Assembly (NCBI RefSeq): GCF_018613695.1
Contig: NZ_JAGGPR010000009.1
Location: 124,001-188,000, forward strand
DNA length: 64,000 bases
Direction of reading: 5' to 3'
Source of the DNA: Arthrobacter sp. ISL-95
GTDB taxonomy: Bacteria > Actinomycetota > Actinomycetes > Actinomycetales > Micrococcaceae
In this document: one piece after another, positions 17,164 through 25,191 of the stretch
How positions within the stretch are numbered: the stretch's first letter is position 1
Layout: each line of letters begins with the position of its first letter
Position numbers and translations under genes: made by a program
The notes under the pieces: generated by a model
Told to the model about the DNA's origin: nothing
Databases searched by the model: none
The model's input: only the letters and a program-made list of their open reading frames with translations

Positions 17164-17907
17164 TTAGGCCGGACCGTTGGCCCGTGCGATGGACACGGCT
17201 TCCTCAATGCCCTTGGTCCATGGTTCACCATGCCCGGGGAGAACCAGGCTGGCCTGTGTTTTTGCCAGCTCCTTGAGCGAGGCGAGATTGAGTGCGCTGT
17301 CTGCCGTTGCGGCACCGGCGACGATTCTGGGGCCGGTTCGTTGAGTGTAGGGATCCATGGTTACCAGCGCATCCCCACTGAAGAGGATGCCGCGCTCGCG
17401 AAGGAAAAGCCCGCAATGACCGCTGGTATGGCCGGGGGAAAAGACGATTTCCGGGCTGCCGGGTACAGGAAGTGCGCCGGTTCCGGGGAAGTGGCGGAGG
17501 TCGCTGACTCCCTTGACGTTGAGCGCGCCAGCCCTGGTCATGCTGGCCATCGCCGGCAGTCCACGCGGATGGGTCAAGGCGAAGACGAACCGGGAGCGTT
17601 CATGCCGGTAGCGGTATGGGTGGTTCGCAATGTACGAATCCTCGGCATGGACCCACACGGGAATACCCATCTCCTGGTGAAGGCGCCTGGCCAGTCCCAA
17701 ATGGTCGAAGTGGGCATGGGTCAGGACCAGAGCGCGAATGTCCTGGAGGGAGTGGCCGAGGGCTTTGAGCGACTGATCCAGCGGTGTCCACATGGCGGGT
17801 AGGCCGGAATCAATCAGCGTGAGGCCGTCGCGACCCTCCACCACATAGAAATTCACGTAGGCGTCCGAGAAGCGGTGGACACCGTCTGCCACCTCGGTCA
17901 TTGCCAT
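17164..17907 (-). CDS. MBL-fold metallo-hydrolase
   Basis: A 247-residue metallo-beta-lactamase-fold enzyme. The zinc motif is LTHAHFDHLG (about residues 68-77), with further metal ligands in FSPGHTSGHCG, GDALVTMD and PGHGEPW. Family members hydrolyse thioesters, lactones or phosphodiesters; the substrate is unknown. The ATG at 17907 is preferred because homology begins at once (TEVADGVHRF); an ATG two codons later is equally possible and neither has a strong ribosome site. Its 5' region shares TAGTAAGCAAGCT with the region upstream of the PfpI gene. Confidence 0.85.
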   Translation of the reverse strand: MAMTEVADGVHRFSDAYVNFYVVEGRDGLTLIDSGLPAMWTPLDQSLKALGHSLQDIRALVLTHAHFDHLGLARRLHQEMGIPVWVHAEDSYIANHPYRYRHERSRFVFALTHPRGLPAMASMTRAGALNVKGVSDLRHFPGTGALPVPGSPEIVFSPGHTSGHCGLFLRERGILFSGDALVTMDPYTQRTGPRIVAGAATADSALNLASLKELAKTQASLVLPGHGEPWTKGIEEAVSIARANGPA

Positions 17908-18289
17908 GGCTGCTCTACTTTCTGGTTTTGTCAGATGAGTGCCGGTGCAATCACTACCATAAGCTTGCTTACTATTTCTGGGCAAGGCTCAGATCAGGGT
18001 TCGGGCCGTAGGGGCAAAAATAAAGCTCCCGGAACCGTGTCACGTTTTACCCTGTGGCTTCACTACTAAGTAAGTGACAGGCTGCTGGGTGCATTTCGGA
18101 TGCGGAACCGCAGTCACGGCTGATGGGAAGACGAGACCCTTTCTTCAGCCGGTCACGGCGCATGAGCAGGGCCCCATCTAATGGCTGGCCGGCCGTGCGT
18201 ATGTCCGCTCGCTCAGCGGACAGTGTGGCCGGTTCTGACTTAGACCCCCCGGGCCGGCCACACGCAGGGCGGTTCTGTCCGACCCGAGG
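17908..18289. other. Structured intergenic region without a recognisable gene
   Basis: This 382-bp gap lies between the class IV aminotransferase stop and the MBL start, both on the minus strand. It holds several inverted repeats: a GGTTC/GAACC pair around 18000-18036, small hairpins near 18087-18112, GGCTGA/TCAGCC near 18118-18151, and two strong hairpins at 18202-18263. TAGTAAGCAAGCT (minus strand, near 17960-17975) lies at the MBL-proximal end. It matches no riboswitch or small RNA that I recognise. It may be a long leader of the MBL gene plus a terminator of the aminotransferase gene. Confidence 0.4.
18202..18263 (-). terminator. Tandem hairpins downstream of the class IV aminotransferase gene
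   Basis: TGTCCGCT (18202-18209) pairs with AGCGGACA (18215-18222) around a 5-nt loop. Next to it, GTGTGGCCGG (18223-18232) pairs with CCGGCCACAC (18254-18263). They sit 27 bp and more past the stop at 18290. No U-run follows, so termination is inferred from position and stem strength. Confidence 0.45.
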
Positions 18290-19084
18290 TTAGATCTTTT
18301 CCAGAGGCTCGAGCCGATAGGCGTCGTGCAGGAGGTTCACCAACTCCTGGCTCGCCGCCAGCTGCCGGCCACCGATGCTTTTCACTCCTATCCCGGGACT
18401 CCAAGAATTAAGGACAGCGGAAGACAACGATTCATTGACCGAGGCAGCGGCAATTGACCGGGTCTCCTGCACAACACCCTGGGCATGAAGCTGCCTCTGG
18501 AGAATCTGCATGGTGACGCCGTAGAGAATATCCGCCTGGGGCCAAATCACTCCTGAACCGTCCCGGAATGCAAAATTCCATATAGTTGCTTCACTGAGCT
18601 GCCCGCAGCGATCCATGAACGCGGCGTCGTCGAAACCGCGTTCTTTTGCGTGGCGAAGTAGCAACGTCTTTGACACTTCTCCTACATGTTTCACGCGTGC
18701 CAGATGGCGTTCGTGCTGCACGAGATCCAGTGCTAAAGGAGTGGCCGGCGGCGTCACAGGATCAACAATTTTCACCAGTACATCAAGGGCGGGTTGGGCG
18801 GTGAAGCTGAATTCGCCGGACCTCGAGCTGATGTAAATCATCATCGAAGAGTCCGCTGAGCCCGCAGCAGCACCTACCTCACTAAGGATGCGAGAGTCGG
18901 GGAGGTGATGCCCGAAGAGCAGGTCACTTCCCTCCCTGAGACGCTTTAGATGTAAATCCAAACCACGCACGCGCCCGCCACGAACTTGCATTGCTGTGAA
19001 ATGCGAATAGCCGGCAAATGCCAGAGGGGCCAGGTCCTCGGCCGTGGGAGTACTACCGTTGAGATACATCTTCGAATTTGTCAT
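18290..19084 (-). CDS. Class IV aminotransferase family protein
   Basis: A 264-residue PLP enzyme of fold type IV (branched-chain and D-amino acid aminotransferases, aminodeoxychorismate lyase). The catalytic lysine is most likely in RVKHVGEVSK, near residue 140. The conserved glutamate and phosphate-binding region is CGQLSEATIWNFAF, and the cofactor loop GVTMQILQR follows. The specific reaction is unclear because the usual substrate-specificity motifs are divergent. TACGTT lies 6 nt before the ATG (leaderless type). It is divergent from a MerR regulator with a palindrome between. Confidence 0.85.
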   Translation of the reverse strand: MTNSKMYLNGSTPTAEDLAPLAFAGYSHFTAMQVRGGRVRGLDLHLKRLREGSDLLFGHHLPDSRILSEVGAAAGSADSSMMIYISSRSGEFSFTAQPALDVLVKIVDPVTPPATPLALDLVQHERHLARVKHVGEVSKTLLLRHAKERGFDDAAFMDRCGQLSEATIWNFAFRDGSGVIWPQADILYGVTMQILQRQLHAQGVVQETRSIAAASVNESLSSAVLNSWSPGIGVKSIGGRQLAASQELVNLLHDAYRLEPLEKI

Positions 19085-19090
19085 GGACCG

Positions 19091-19096
19091 AACGTA
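19091..19096 (-). promoter_or_regulatory. -10 box of leaderless transcript (class IV aminotransferase)
   Basis: TACGTT on the minus strand lies 6 nt before the ATG at 19084. It is 7 bp from the palindrome at 19103, so a regulator bound there would touch this promoter. Confidence 0.45.
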
Positions 19097-19102
19097 AGAG
19101 GT

Positions 19103-19114
19103 GACACCAGTGTC
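19103..19114. promoter_or_regulatory. Palindrome between aminotransferase and MerR genes, candidate operator
   Basis: GACAC-CA-GTGTC is a perfect inverted repeat in the 46-bp space between the two divergent starts. MerR-family proteins bind such dyads, usually between -35 and -10 elements. Control of the aminotransferase by this MerR protein is inferred from position. Confidence 0.4.
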
Positions 19115-19130
19115 AAAGGCAAGCGAGTCA

Positions 19131-19475
19131 ATGCTCCGGGTGGGTGACTTGTCTGTCCGAACCGGTGTGGCACCACGCTTGCTGCGCTACTACGAGGGCC
19201 GTGGGCTTCTGTTCGCCGAACGGTCTCCCACCGGACAGCGACTGTTTGGGTCTTCCGCCGTGGAGCGGGTACGGCATATTCGCTCACTGCTGGAAGCCGG
19301 GCTTCCAACAAGCGTCATCCGGGAACTGATCGACTGCATATACCAGCCGGGGCGGTTGGAGCCATGCGCGGTTCCCACCTTGATGGCCCACGTGGAGGAC
19401 TATGACAACCGCATCGCAAACCTTGTCAATACCCGCGCTGCCCTGCAGGGTCTGATCGACGCCTCGAAGGAGTAG
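19131..19475 (+). CDS. MerR family transcriptional regulator
   Basis: A 114-residue regulator. Residues 1-70 are the winged helix of the MerR family: LRVGDLSVRTGVAPRLLRYYE (helix-turn-helix) and RLFGSSAVERVRHIRSLLEAGLP (second wing region). A short dimerisation helix follows. Its C-terminus has one cysteine (EPCAVPTL) but no clear metal-binding set, so an organic effector is more likely than a metal; this is inference. The ATG at 19131 is chosen because the more upstream GTG codons fall in the palindrome. It is divergent from the aminotransferase gene. Confidence 0.88.
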   Translation: MLRVGDLSVRTGVAPRLLRYYEGRGLLFAERSPTGQRLFGSSAVERVRHIRSLLEAGLPTSVIRELIDCIYQPGRLEPCAVPTLMAHVEDYDNRIANLVNTRAALQGLIDASKE

Positions 19476-19484
19476 CCCGCAGCA

Positions 19485-20606
19485 TCAGTCTGCCTGCACA
19501 GCCGAACCAGCCACCCGCCGTCGTGCATTTTCGCGTGCGTCCACCATCTGCGTGCCAGTCAACAGCCCTGAAAGTCCTCGCGATTTGGTGAGCGGAACGG
19601 CCACGAACGCCACGAGCAGTAACAGGCCGCTCAGCAACCCGAAGACGGCCGACGGATACAGCCCACCCAGAAAAGTCAGCGTGACGTACAGCCCGCCGGT
19701 GACGCTCGCCCGGAGCAATGTTCGACGGCGGGTGGCCGGCCACTGCGGCTGGAGCCACACTGCGCGCTGGCCGAGCGAGGCGCCCGAGCCCACGAGCGCC
19801 GGCAGGTAGAACGCCAAGAAACCGGGCACCAGATGCATAAGGACGAGGGAAGTGGTGTCGTCTTTACCGGGCAGTTCCGCACCGAGGGTGAGCAGCGCAG
19901 TCCGGTAGGTGACTACAAAGGCGAATCCGAGGAACGTCAGTGCCGCGTAGTCGATGATCATGCCTAGCCAGCGACGCCAAACAGTGACAGGACGGCTCTG
20001 GCAGCGGGACGCGCGAAGCTCCCCGCGTTGTGGCATGAACCACAGGACAAGAGGTGCGATGAGTGCGCCGATCAGGGCGCCCAGCGTGTTGGTGATGAAA
20101 TCGTCAACGTCTGCCAAACGGTACGAACAGTCGTAGATTCCCCAGAGGCCGGTGAATTGCGTGGTCTCGATAAGACCTGATGCGATGGCGCCGGTCAGGA
20201 CAGAAACCGGTATGTTCCACGAGAGATACCGCCGCGCGATCACGCCCCACGGTATGAAGAGGACCACGTTGAACACGACTTGCAGCGTTGCGCGGCTGGC
20301 AAGTGTTCCGGTGATCCCAAGCCCGGCTGTTTCCCGCTGGATGTCATCCAGGAACTGAAACGGGACGGCTTGGAACGAGCTGCCGCCAAGTGGGCACTGC
20401 AGAAGGGCGGGGTCCGGCAGGGGCAGCAGCGTGTACGCCACGAGTGCCACGCCGTACACACTCAGTCCTGCCGCTCCAAGGAACCTACGCCACGTGAACC
20501 GGCCATACATTCTGTACTGGACCGCAATGATCGGCACCATGAACATTGCGAAGAGGAGTACTCCTCCCAGCACGCCCACGTATGCCGGCCACACCCATTC
20601 CCCCAT
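19485..20606 (-). CDS. VanZ-like / RDD domain fusion membrane protein
   Basis: A 373-residue membrane protein made of two known membrane modules. Residues about 1-190 are VanZ-like: multiple helices with the family stretches FNVVLFIPWG, GLIETTQF and DVDDFITNTLGALIG. Residues about 205-350 resemble an RDD domain: RRWLGMIIDYAAL at its start and SLGQRAVWLQPQWP in the middle. VanZ relatives confer low-level teicoplanin resistance in enterococci, but most are uncharacterised. AAAGGA precedes the ATG. It is convergent with the MerR gene by 9 bp. Confidence 0.82.
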   Translation of the reverse strand: MGEWVWPAYVGVLGGVLLFAMFMVPIIAVQYRMYGRFTWRRFLGAAGLSVYGVALVAYTLLPLPDPALLQCPLGGSSFQAVPFQFLDDIQRETAGLGITGTLASRATLQVVFNVVLFIPWGVIARRYLSWNIPVSVLTGAIASGLIETTQFTGLWGIYDCSYRLADVDDFITNTLGALIGALIAPLVLWFMPQRGELRASRCQSRPVTVWRRWLGMIIDYAALTFLGFAFVVTYRTALLTLGAELPGKDDTTSLVLMHLVPGFLAFYLPALVGSGASLGQRAVWLQPQWPATRRRTLLRASVTGGLYVTLTFLGGLYPSAVFGLLSGLLLLVAFVAVPLTKSRGLSGLLTGTQMVDARENARRRVAGSAVQAD

Positions 20607-20830
20607 GACTTCCTTTCACTCGTCACTTCCATGGTTTCAGGAATGGGGGTTCAATTCCTCCGTCTGCGTGGTGACGTTGCTCGCTGCGGGGTGGTACCTG
20701 GGGCTGATCCCGTCCCACCATGTTCACCCGCAGGGCTTCAGCTCCCTTGAACCACGGCGACCCGCTACTGTTGATGTACCCGAGAGCGAACTGGGCGCAG
20801 CGTTGCTGCTGGGTTGAGCGCTGAGCCGGG

Positions 20831-20860
20831 CCGACGGCGGCAGGCGGGTGCCGCCGTCGG
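20831..20860 (-). terminator. Strong hairpin after the DHFR-like gene
   Basis: CCGACGGCGGCA (20831-20842) pairs perfectly with TGCCGCCGTCGG (20849-20860), giving a 12-bp GC-rich stem with a 6-nt loop. It starts 6 bp past the stop of the DHFR-like gene. No poly-U follows, which is common in actinobacterial terminators. Confidence 0.6.
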
Positions 20861-20865
20861 GCGCT

Positions 20866-21417
20866 TTAGTCCTTGCGCAGACTGTATGTGCTGACTATGT
20901 TGCCCTTGCTGGTGGCGTACTGGTTCTCCAGTGCGAGCCGGTGCAGGGGATCGCCGTCTTCGAAAAGTCGGCGCCCGCTGCCAGCCACCACCGGGTGCGT
21001 CATCAGGGTGAGTTCGTCAAGGATGCCCGCGAACAGCAGCTGACGGACCAGGGAGATGCTGCCACAGACCGCTATCTCGCCGCCGTCCCGGGACTTCAGA
21101 TCGGTGACGAACTGCTCCACGTCGCCCTCGATCAGATGCGCGTTCTCCCATTCAAGCGGTTCGGACAACGTCCGGGAGGCAACGAACTTTTCGATTGGGT
21201 TGATGAAGGTGGCAAAGTCGTCGTCTTGCGGCGCGTTGGGCCAGTAGCTCGCCCATTCTTGGTAGCTGACGCGGCCCAAAACCACGGTGTCCACGGTGTT
21301 GATCATTTTGGTGAGTCCCGTGCCCAGCTCGTCGTCGAAGCTGTCGAACTGGAACTTGAAGGGGTCCTGCACTACGCCGTCCACTGAGTGGAAAAGGCCA
21401 GCGGTAACTTTGCGCAT
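20866..21417 (-). CDS. Dihydrofolate reductase / RibD C-terminal family reductase
   Basis: A 183-residue single-domain protein of the RibD_C/DHFR fold, the widespread YwjB-like group annotated as dihydrofolate reductase family. It shows the N-terminal SVDGVVQDP motif, VVLGRVSYQEWASYWP, the NADPH-binding EIAVCGSISLVRQLL and the C-terminal ELTLMTHPVVAGSGRRLFED. True folate activity is not implied. AGGAGA lies 6 nt before the ATG. It follows the small STAS-like gene by 56 bp on the same strand and has a strong terminator directly after. Confidence 0.88.
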   Translation of the reverse strand: MRKVTAGLFHSVDGVVQDPFKFQFDSFDDELGTGLTKMINTVDTVVLGRVSYQEWASYWPNAPQDDDFATFINPIEKFVASRTLSEPLEWENAHLIEGDVEQFVTDLKSRDGGEIAVCGSISLVRQLLFAGILDELTLMTHPVVAGSGRRLFEDGDPLHRLALENQYATSKGNIVSTYSLRKD

Positions 21418-21473
21418 GTGTATCTCCTGTTGGATGGCTGGTGCTTGGACGGCGGGTGTTTGGTTTGTTGGCC

Positions 21474-21800
21474 TTAGGCGGCGCGGCTGGTGGTTTGGAG
21501 GCCCCGGGATGGAAGTGCGGTCACGTTGCCGAAGTCTGCGGCCAGGCGTAAAGGTACCGCGTTGAGCGCAGCATAACCCTGCAGTTGATCCAGTGCGTCC
21601 GGGTCAATGGTCGCTTGGGAAAGGTCCATCTCGACGCCGAGTCCGCCGCCCAGGCTCTTGGTGCGTTGGACCACCGGGTAGAGCCCCTGGAGGCTCAGGG
21701 TGGTTACTCGCCCGGTCGCTGCGATCTGGATCTGTTCGCCGTCAACGTCGACGCGAACAACTACGGAGAGCTTGTCGCTGGCCAATGTACTGCCTTTCAT
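21474..21800 (-). CDS. Small hypothetical protein, possibly STAS-like
   Basis: A 108-residue soluble protein that I cannot assign firmly. The order of a beta-strand segment (VDGEQIQIAATGRVTTLSL), a helix, VEMDLSQATIDPDALDQL, and a C-terminal amphipathic segment loosely resembles the STAS (anti-anti-sigma) fold, but the phosphorylatable serine motif is not evident. The start could be ATG 21800 or GTG 21812; neither has a clear ribosome site. It is upstream of the DHFR-like gene on the same strand. Confidence 0.55.
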   Translation of the reverse strand: MKGSTLASDKLSVVVRVDVDGEQIQIAATGRVTTLSLQGLYPVVQRTKSLGGGLGVEMDLSQATIDPDALDQLQGYAALNAVPLRLAADFGNVTALPSRGLQTTSRAA

Positions 21801-22059
21801 CCTTGCTGCCACGCTGCAGCGTCCCCCAGCGTATGCGGCGGGTGTGACCTGCGCAACATTACGACGGCGGAGCTGCCGCCAGCGTTGCGGTCACATGGCA
21901 CGTATTTCTGCGGGGAACTGTATTCCCTGACATCAGGCACCGTCACCCGATCGGCGACCTTTCTTTCATTCTCCAAATCTATTCCGAAGGTATCCGCTGC
22001 AACGGCGTCCGGTTGGGGACCGGCATACGGACAGGGTCGGGCGGTGATTAGCTGTTCCT

Positions 22060-22467
22060 ATGGACGAACAGCTCCCGGTCATTGAGTTCGCCTTTCCCGG
22101 GCCACTTCGCGATCGCCTCGTTAGTGCAATCCGGACTGGTCGCAAGACTGCTACGAGTTCTCTTCTCCATGAATACGAGGTCGGTAATGAACCGCTGCCT
22201 GCTGTGGGAGACCGGGGTGCGGTCATCGATTCGAACGGAGAACGGGTGGAAACGATCGAAACTACCGCCGTCCGGATCGTCCCGCTACGAGATGTTCCGT
22301 TGGGTCACGCCCTGGCTGAGGGAGAGGGGTACGCGACGGTCGCAGACTGGCGCTTAGGCCACACTGAATTCTGGTCGTCAGAGGCAATGAGAGCTGAACT
22401 TGGCGACGACTTCGAAATTACCGACTCATCGCTTGTTGTGCTCGAACAGTTCATACTCGCCCGTTGA
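22060..22467 (+). CDS. ASCH domain protein
   Basis: A 135-residue protein matching the ASCH fold (PUA-like beta barrel thought to bind RNA or nucleotides): FPGPLRDRLVSAIRTGRKTATSS with the conserved GxKT-type motif, PAVGDRGAVIDSNGE, and the closing ADWRLGHTEFW. E. coli YqfB of this superfamily hydrolyses N4-acetylcytidine, so a small amidohydrolase or RNA-binding role is possible. The ATG follows directly after a TTAGCTG stretch with no ribosome site, so a leaderless mRNA is possible but the -10 match is weak. Confidence 0.82.
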   Translation: MDEQLPVIEFAFPGPLRDRLVSAIRTGRKTATSSLLHEYEVGNEPLPAVGDRGAVIDSNGERVETIETTAVRIVPLRDVPLGHALAEGEGYATVADWRLGHTEFWSSEAMRAELGDDFEITDSSLVVLEQFILAR

Positions 22468-22513
22468 GGCAGCAACTGCGTGGCCGCAGTGAACTTCATG
22501 GGAGCCTTGGGGA

Positions 22514-23260
22514 ATGTCTACCTTTGATCTTCGTCCGCTACCGGCGGGGCACGTGGAGATGCACGACGCGCGACGGGGCCGCCGTTGGGCCGTCCATCTG
22601 GAGCCATTCGAGATTGCCGCCACCCCGGTCACCACGGCTCAGTTCGCGCACCTGATGAGTCATAGCGAAACGGGTTCCCGGATACCTCTGACAGGTATTA
22701 GTTGGGTCGAAGCCACGAAGTTTTGTAACGCAGCTTCAATGAACGAAGGTCTTGCCCCTGCGTATGTCAGCAAGGCAGGGGACATACGTTGGCAGACGGG
22801 CGCTTCCGGGTACCGTCTGCCCACTGAGGCCGAATGGGAATATGCATGCCGCGCCGGCACAGTGGGGCCGCACTATGGACCCCTCAACGCCATCGCGTGG
22901 ACAGCCAATGATGAGTTGGAGAACCCCGTAGAGGTAGGGCTGAAACAAGCCAACGCATTCGGGCTCCAGGACACCCTTGGAAACGTTTGGGAGTGGTGCT
23001 GGGATTTGCTCGATCCTGCCCGCTACGGAGATTACCGTGTCTTCCGTGGGGGAGGTTTCGCTGACAAGCCGTGGAGCGTGCGTGCCTCTACTCGGCGCGG
23101 CGGAGCCCCTGGAATGAACCACCCGGATCTGGGTTTGCGCATTGCTCGGGGTGTCTTCCATGATGCGCTGGCCGCTCAAGGTTGGTCAGCGGAGGCTGAT
23201 TCTGTACGGGCAAAGATCACTGGCATGCTTCCGTCAGGGTGGACACCGCTGCGGCGCTGA
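22514..23260 (+). CDS. FGE-like (SUMF1) fold protein without catalytic cysteines
   Basis: A 248-residue protein with the formylglycine-generating-enzyme fold: TPVTTAQFAHL, RLPTEAEWEYACRAG, NAFGLQDTLGNVWEWCWDLLD and VFRGGGFADKPWSVRASTRRG. In true FGE, two cysteines lie in the segment after RGGSW and activate sulfatases. Here that segment has none, and the remaining cysteines are structural positions. No sulfatase gene is nearby. It is therefore probably not a formylglycine generator; other FGE-fold proteins include EgtB-like and binding proteins. It follows the ASCH gene by 46 bp on the same strand. Confidence 0.8.
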   Translation: MSTFDLRPLPAGHVEMHDARRGRRWAVHLEPFEIAATPVTTAQFAHLMSHSETGSRIPLTGISWVEATKFCNAASMNEGLAPAYVSKAGDIRWQTGASGYRLPTEAEWEYACRAGTVGPHYGPLNAIAWTANDELENPVEVGLKQANAFGLQDTLGNVWEWCWDLLDPARYGDYRVFRGGGFADKPWSVRASTRRGGAPGMNHPDLGLRIARGVFHDALAAQGWSAEADSVRAKITGMLPSGWTPLRR

Positions 23261-23375
23261 CTTCAACCACCATATGCTTGCCTGAATTCACAGTGATGAG
23301 TTGCCCCGGTAGAGGATCCGCTGGTGGAACGCCAGCATGTCTGTGCGTCACATGACGGTGAGTCGCAGTGGACTC

Positions 23376-24149
23376 CTACCCCCTTAGGCAGAAATACGCC
23401 ATCCCGAGTACGCCTCGGTAGCCCTCTTCATATGCAGCGCGCTGTTCCTCATATCGCCGACGGACCTGCTCTGCGGCGGGATGGTCGGCTTCGTGGGCTT
23501 CTAGCCAACGGGTAAACCTGTCGCGATACCCGGCCTCGAAGACGTCCCACTCCTGAACGCTTGCCTGGTCGTCGTTCACCACCTCGAAACCAGCGGCGCG
23601 GATCTGCTCGCGTAACGCATCTTGCGTTAGGTACTCGTCATCACGTCCAGCCAGAGGGGCGGTGGCAGCCGGATGAGGTGTTGCCGACCAGATCGCCTCG
23701 CCGTAGACGAGTCGGCCGCCGGGAAGCACCAGAGCTCGAAGGGCGCGCAGGGCTGCGGCGTAGTCGAGCGGCTGCGCGTCCTCTACCGGAGGCCCCCAGA
23801 TCTGGCTCGCGCCGATGCAGATGACAGCGTCTGCGGGGCGATCCTGGGCTTCTAGGCCAGGCATCGAATCAAACGTCGCTCTGTCGAGCAGCCCACGAGT
23901 CAATGCTTGTTGCCTCGCTCGGTCGATGGACGCGGAAGCACTGTCCACTCCGCGTCCGCGTGCCTGCGGGGCCGACGTCAAAACCCGAAGTAGTAGTTCA
24001 CCCCATCCGCACCCCATGTCCAGAACCTCAGCCGGCGCCGGGTCGGACAAGAACGCCACAAGGTGTGCGGCGCGTTCCTCGGAAAGCGGTGTAAGCCAGG
24101 TGAGGGATTCGTAGAGGGGCGGCAGCTCAAGCGAAGTACTGTCGGTCAC
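23376..24149 (-). CDS. Class I SAM-dependent methyltransferase
   Basis: A 257-residue methyltransferase. Motif I is VLDMGCGWGELLLRVL (about 42-57), followed by RGVDSASASIDRAR, a motif II/III region with ADAVICIGASQIW, and LRALVLPGGRLVYGEA. The methyl acceptor is unknown. The GTG start at 24149 has GAACAT 6 nt before it, a weak leaderless-type box. It sits alone between the FGE-like gene (convergent) and a divergent lipoprotein gene. Confidence 0.87.
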   Translation of the reverse strand: MTDSTSLELPPLYESLTWLTPLSEERAAHLVAFLSDPAPAEVLDMGCGWGELLLRVLTSAPQARGRGVDSASASIDRARQQALTRGLLDRATFDSMPGLEAQDRPADAVICIGASQIWGPPVEDAQPLDYAAALRALRALVLPGGRLVYGEAIWSATPHPAATAPLAGRDDEYLTQDALREQIRAAGFEVVNDDQASVQEWDVFEAGYRDRFTRWLEAHEADHPAAEQVRRRYEEQRAAYEEGYRGVLGMAYFCLRG

Positions 24150-24359
24150 TCAATGATGTTCTCACGATTCGCAGCGCCGCTGCAGGGCGGTCCTGTCATT
24201 TCGGGGCATGTATGAGTCGAAACTGATCTCAGTCGAACTCTTCATTGTCAGGGGTTTTCTGCCGGAGGAGACTTGAGGTGACGGTATCCAATCCTGGGCC
24301 GCCCGCGGGGCCACTCGGCTGCGGGGCCTCACAGCGCCTTGTAGCGGCCTGGTGGATCA

Positions 24360-25163
24360 ATGAGTTCTGTGACACCCCTCGAAAAGCCCGCTCAGCGGTC
24401 GCGCCATCTCTTGCCCTTGGTGACTATCGCACTGATTGGATGTCTCGGCGGGTGCGAGTATGAGTCTGACGACGCGCCCCTCCCGTCTGCCACTTCTCAG
24501 GTTTCGGAGGCTCGTACGGTCTCACCGCTGCCGGAGAGTCGCGGCACTCGCACAGTGCCACCGCTGCCGGAGAGTGGTGATATCGACGCCGGCACATATC
24601 TAGTCCCCGTCGCCGGCTACAAGGAGCCTTTCGAGATCACCGTCCCAGGCGGCTGGTTTGCTTTCGACGGCAATAGCCTGGGCAAGGATGATCCGGACCA
24701 CCCGGCTGAATGGGCTGTCTACCTGACTCTTGGGTCCGCGGACTATGTGGCGCAGGACGCATGCACCTGGAGGGGCGCCCTTGCCGATGTCGGTCCGTCG
24801 GTCGAGGCCTTCATTAGGGCTATGGCGGCGCAGTCGTCAACGGCAAGCACTCCTCCCGTCAAGGTCATGGTGGGCGATTACGCCGGCTTCGAGTTCGACC
24901 ACTCCGTCGAGGGCAGCGTGGACTTCAACGCCTGCGACGGCGGCAAGTTATGCATCCACGCACTACATACTCAGGGCTGCTCACGCTTGTACTCAACTCA
25001 GAATGAACACGAGACCTACCGGGTGGTCGACTTGGAGGGCCAGCGGGCTTTCGTCGCGGTGGGCTATATTGACGAATCGATCAATCCGGAGCTGATGAGA
25101 GAGGCACGCGCCGTTTTCGACTCGACCGTGTTCAGTCCTCCAAGTGACCAGCTGATCCGATAG
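24360..25163 (+). CDS. Putative secreted lipoprotein
   Basis: A 267-residue protein with a lipoprotein signal: a basic start (PLEKPAQRSRH), a hydrophobic core (LLPLVTIALIGCLGG), and a lipobox ending at cysteine 32. The mature part has a low-complexity linker with two near-copies of PLPES, then a folded domain of about 180 residues (FEITVPGGWFAFDGN) containing four cysteines that may form disulfides. Function is unknown. The ATG has only a weak GGTGG site. An overlapping frame starting at GTG 24280 has a better ribosome site but no recognisable product. Confidence 0.7.
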   Translation: MSSVTPLEKPAQRSRHLLPLVTIALIGCLGGCEYESDDAPLPSATSQVSEARTVSPLPESRGTRTVPPLPESGDIDAGTYLVPVAGYKEPFEITVPGGWFAFDGNSLGKDDPDHPAEWAVYLTLGSADYVAQDACTWRGALADVGPSVEAFIRAMAAQSSTASTPPVKVMVGDYAGFEFDHSVEGSVDFNACDGGKLCIHALHTQGCSRLYSTQNEHETYRVVDLEGQRAFVAVGYIDESINPELMREARAVFDSTVFSPPSDQLIR

Positions 25164-25191
25164 GCGATCCCCCACGGGCTCCGGCTCCTTC

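Noticed and set aside
17908..18289. Riboswitch (cobalamin, TPP, glycine or c-di-AMP type)
   Set aside because: Hairpins are present but none of the conserved core sequences of these classes was found.
20640..20680. tRNA-like T-arm (GGTTCAATTCC)
   Set aside because: No matching acceptor, D-arm or anticodon arm could be built upstream.
24280..24463. Small open frame with a good ribosome site overlapping the lipoprotein start
   Set aside because: No recognisable product; it overlaps the lipoprotein signal peptide in another frame. A leader peptide cannot be excluded.
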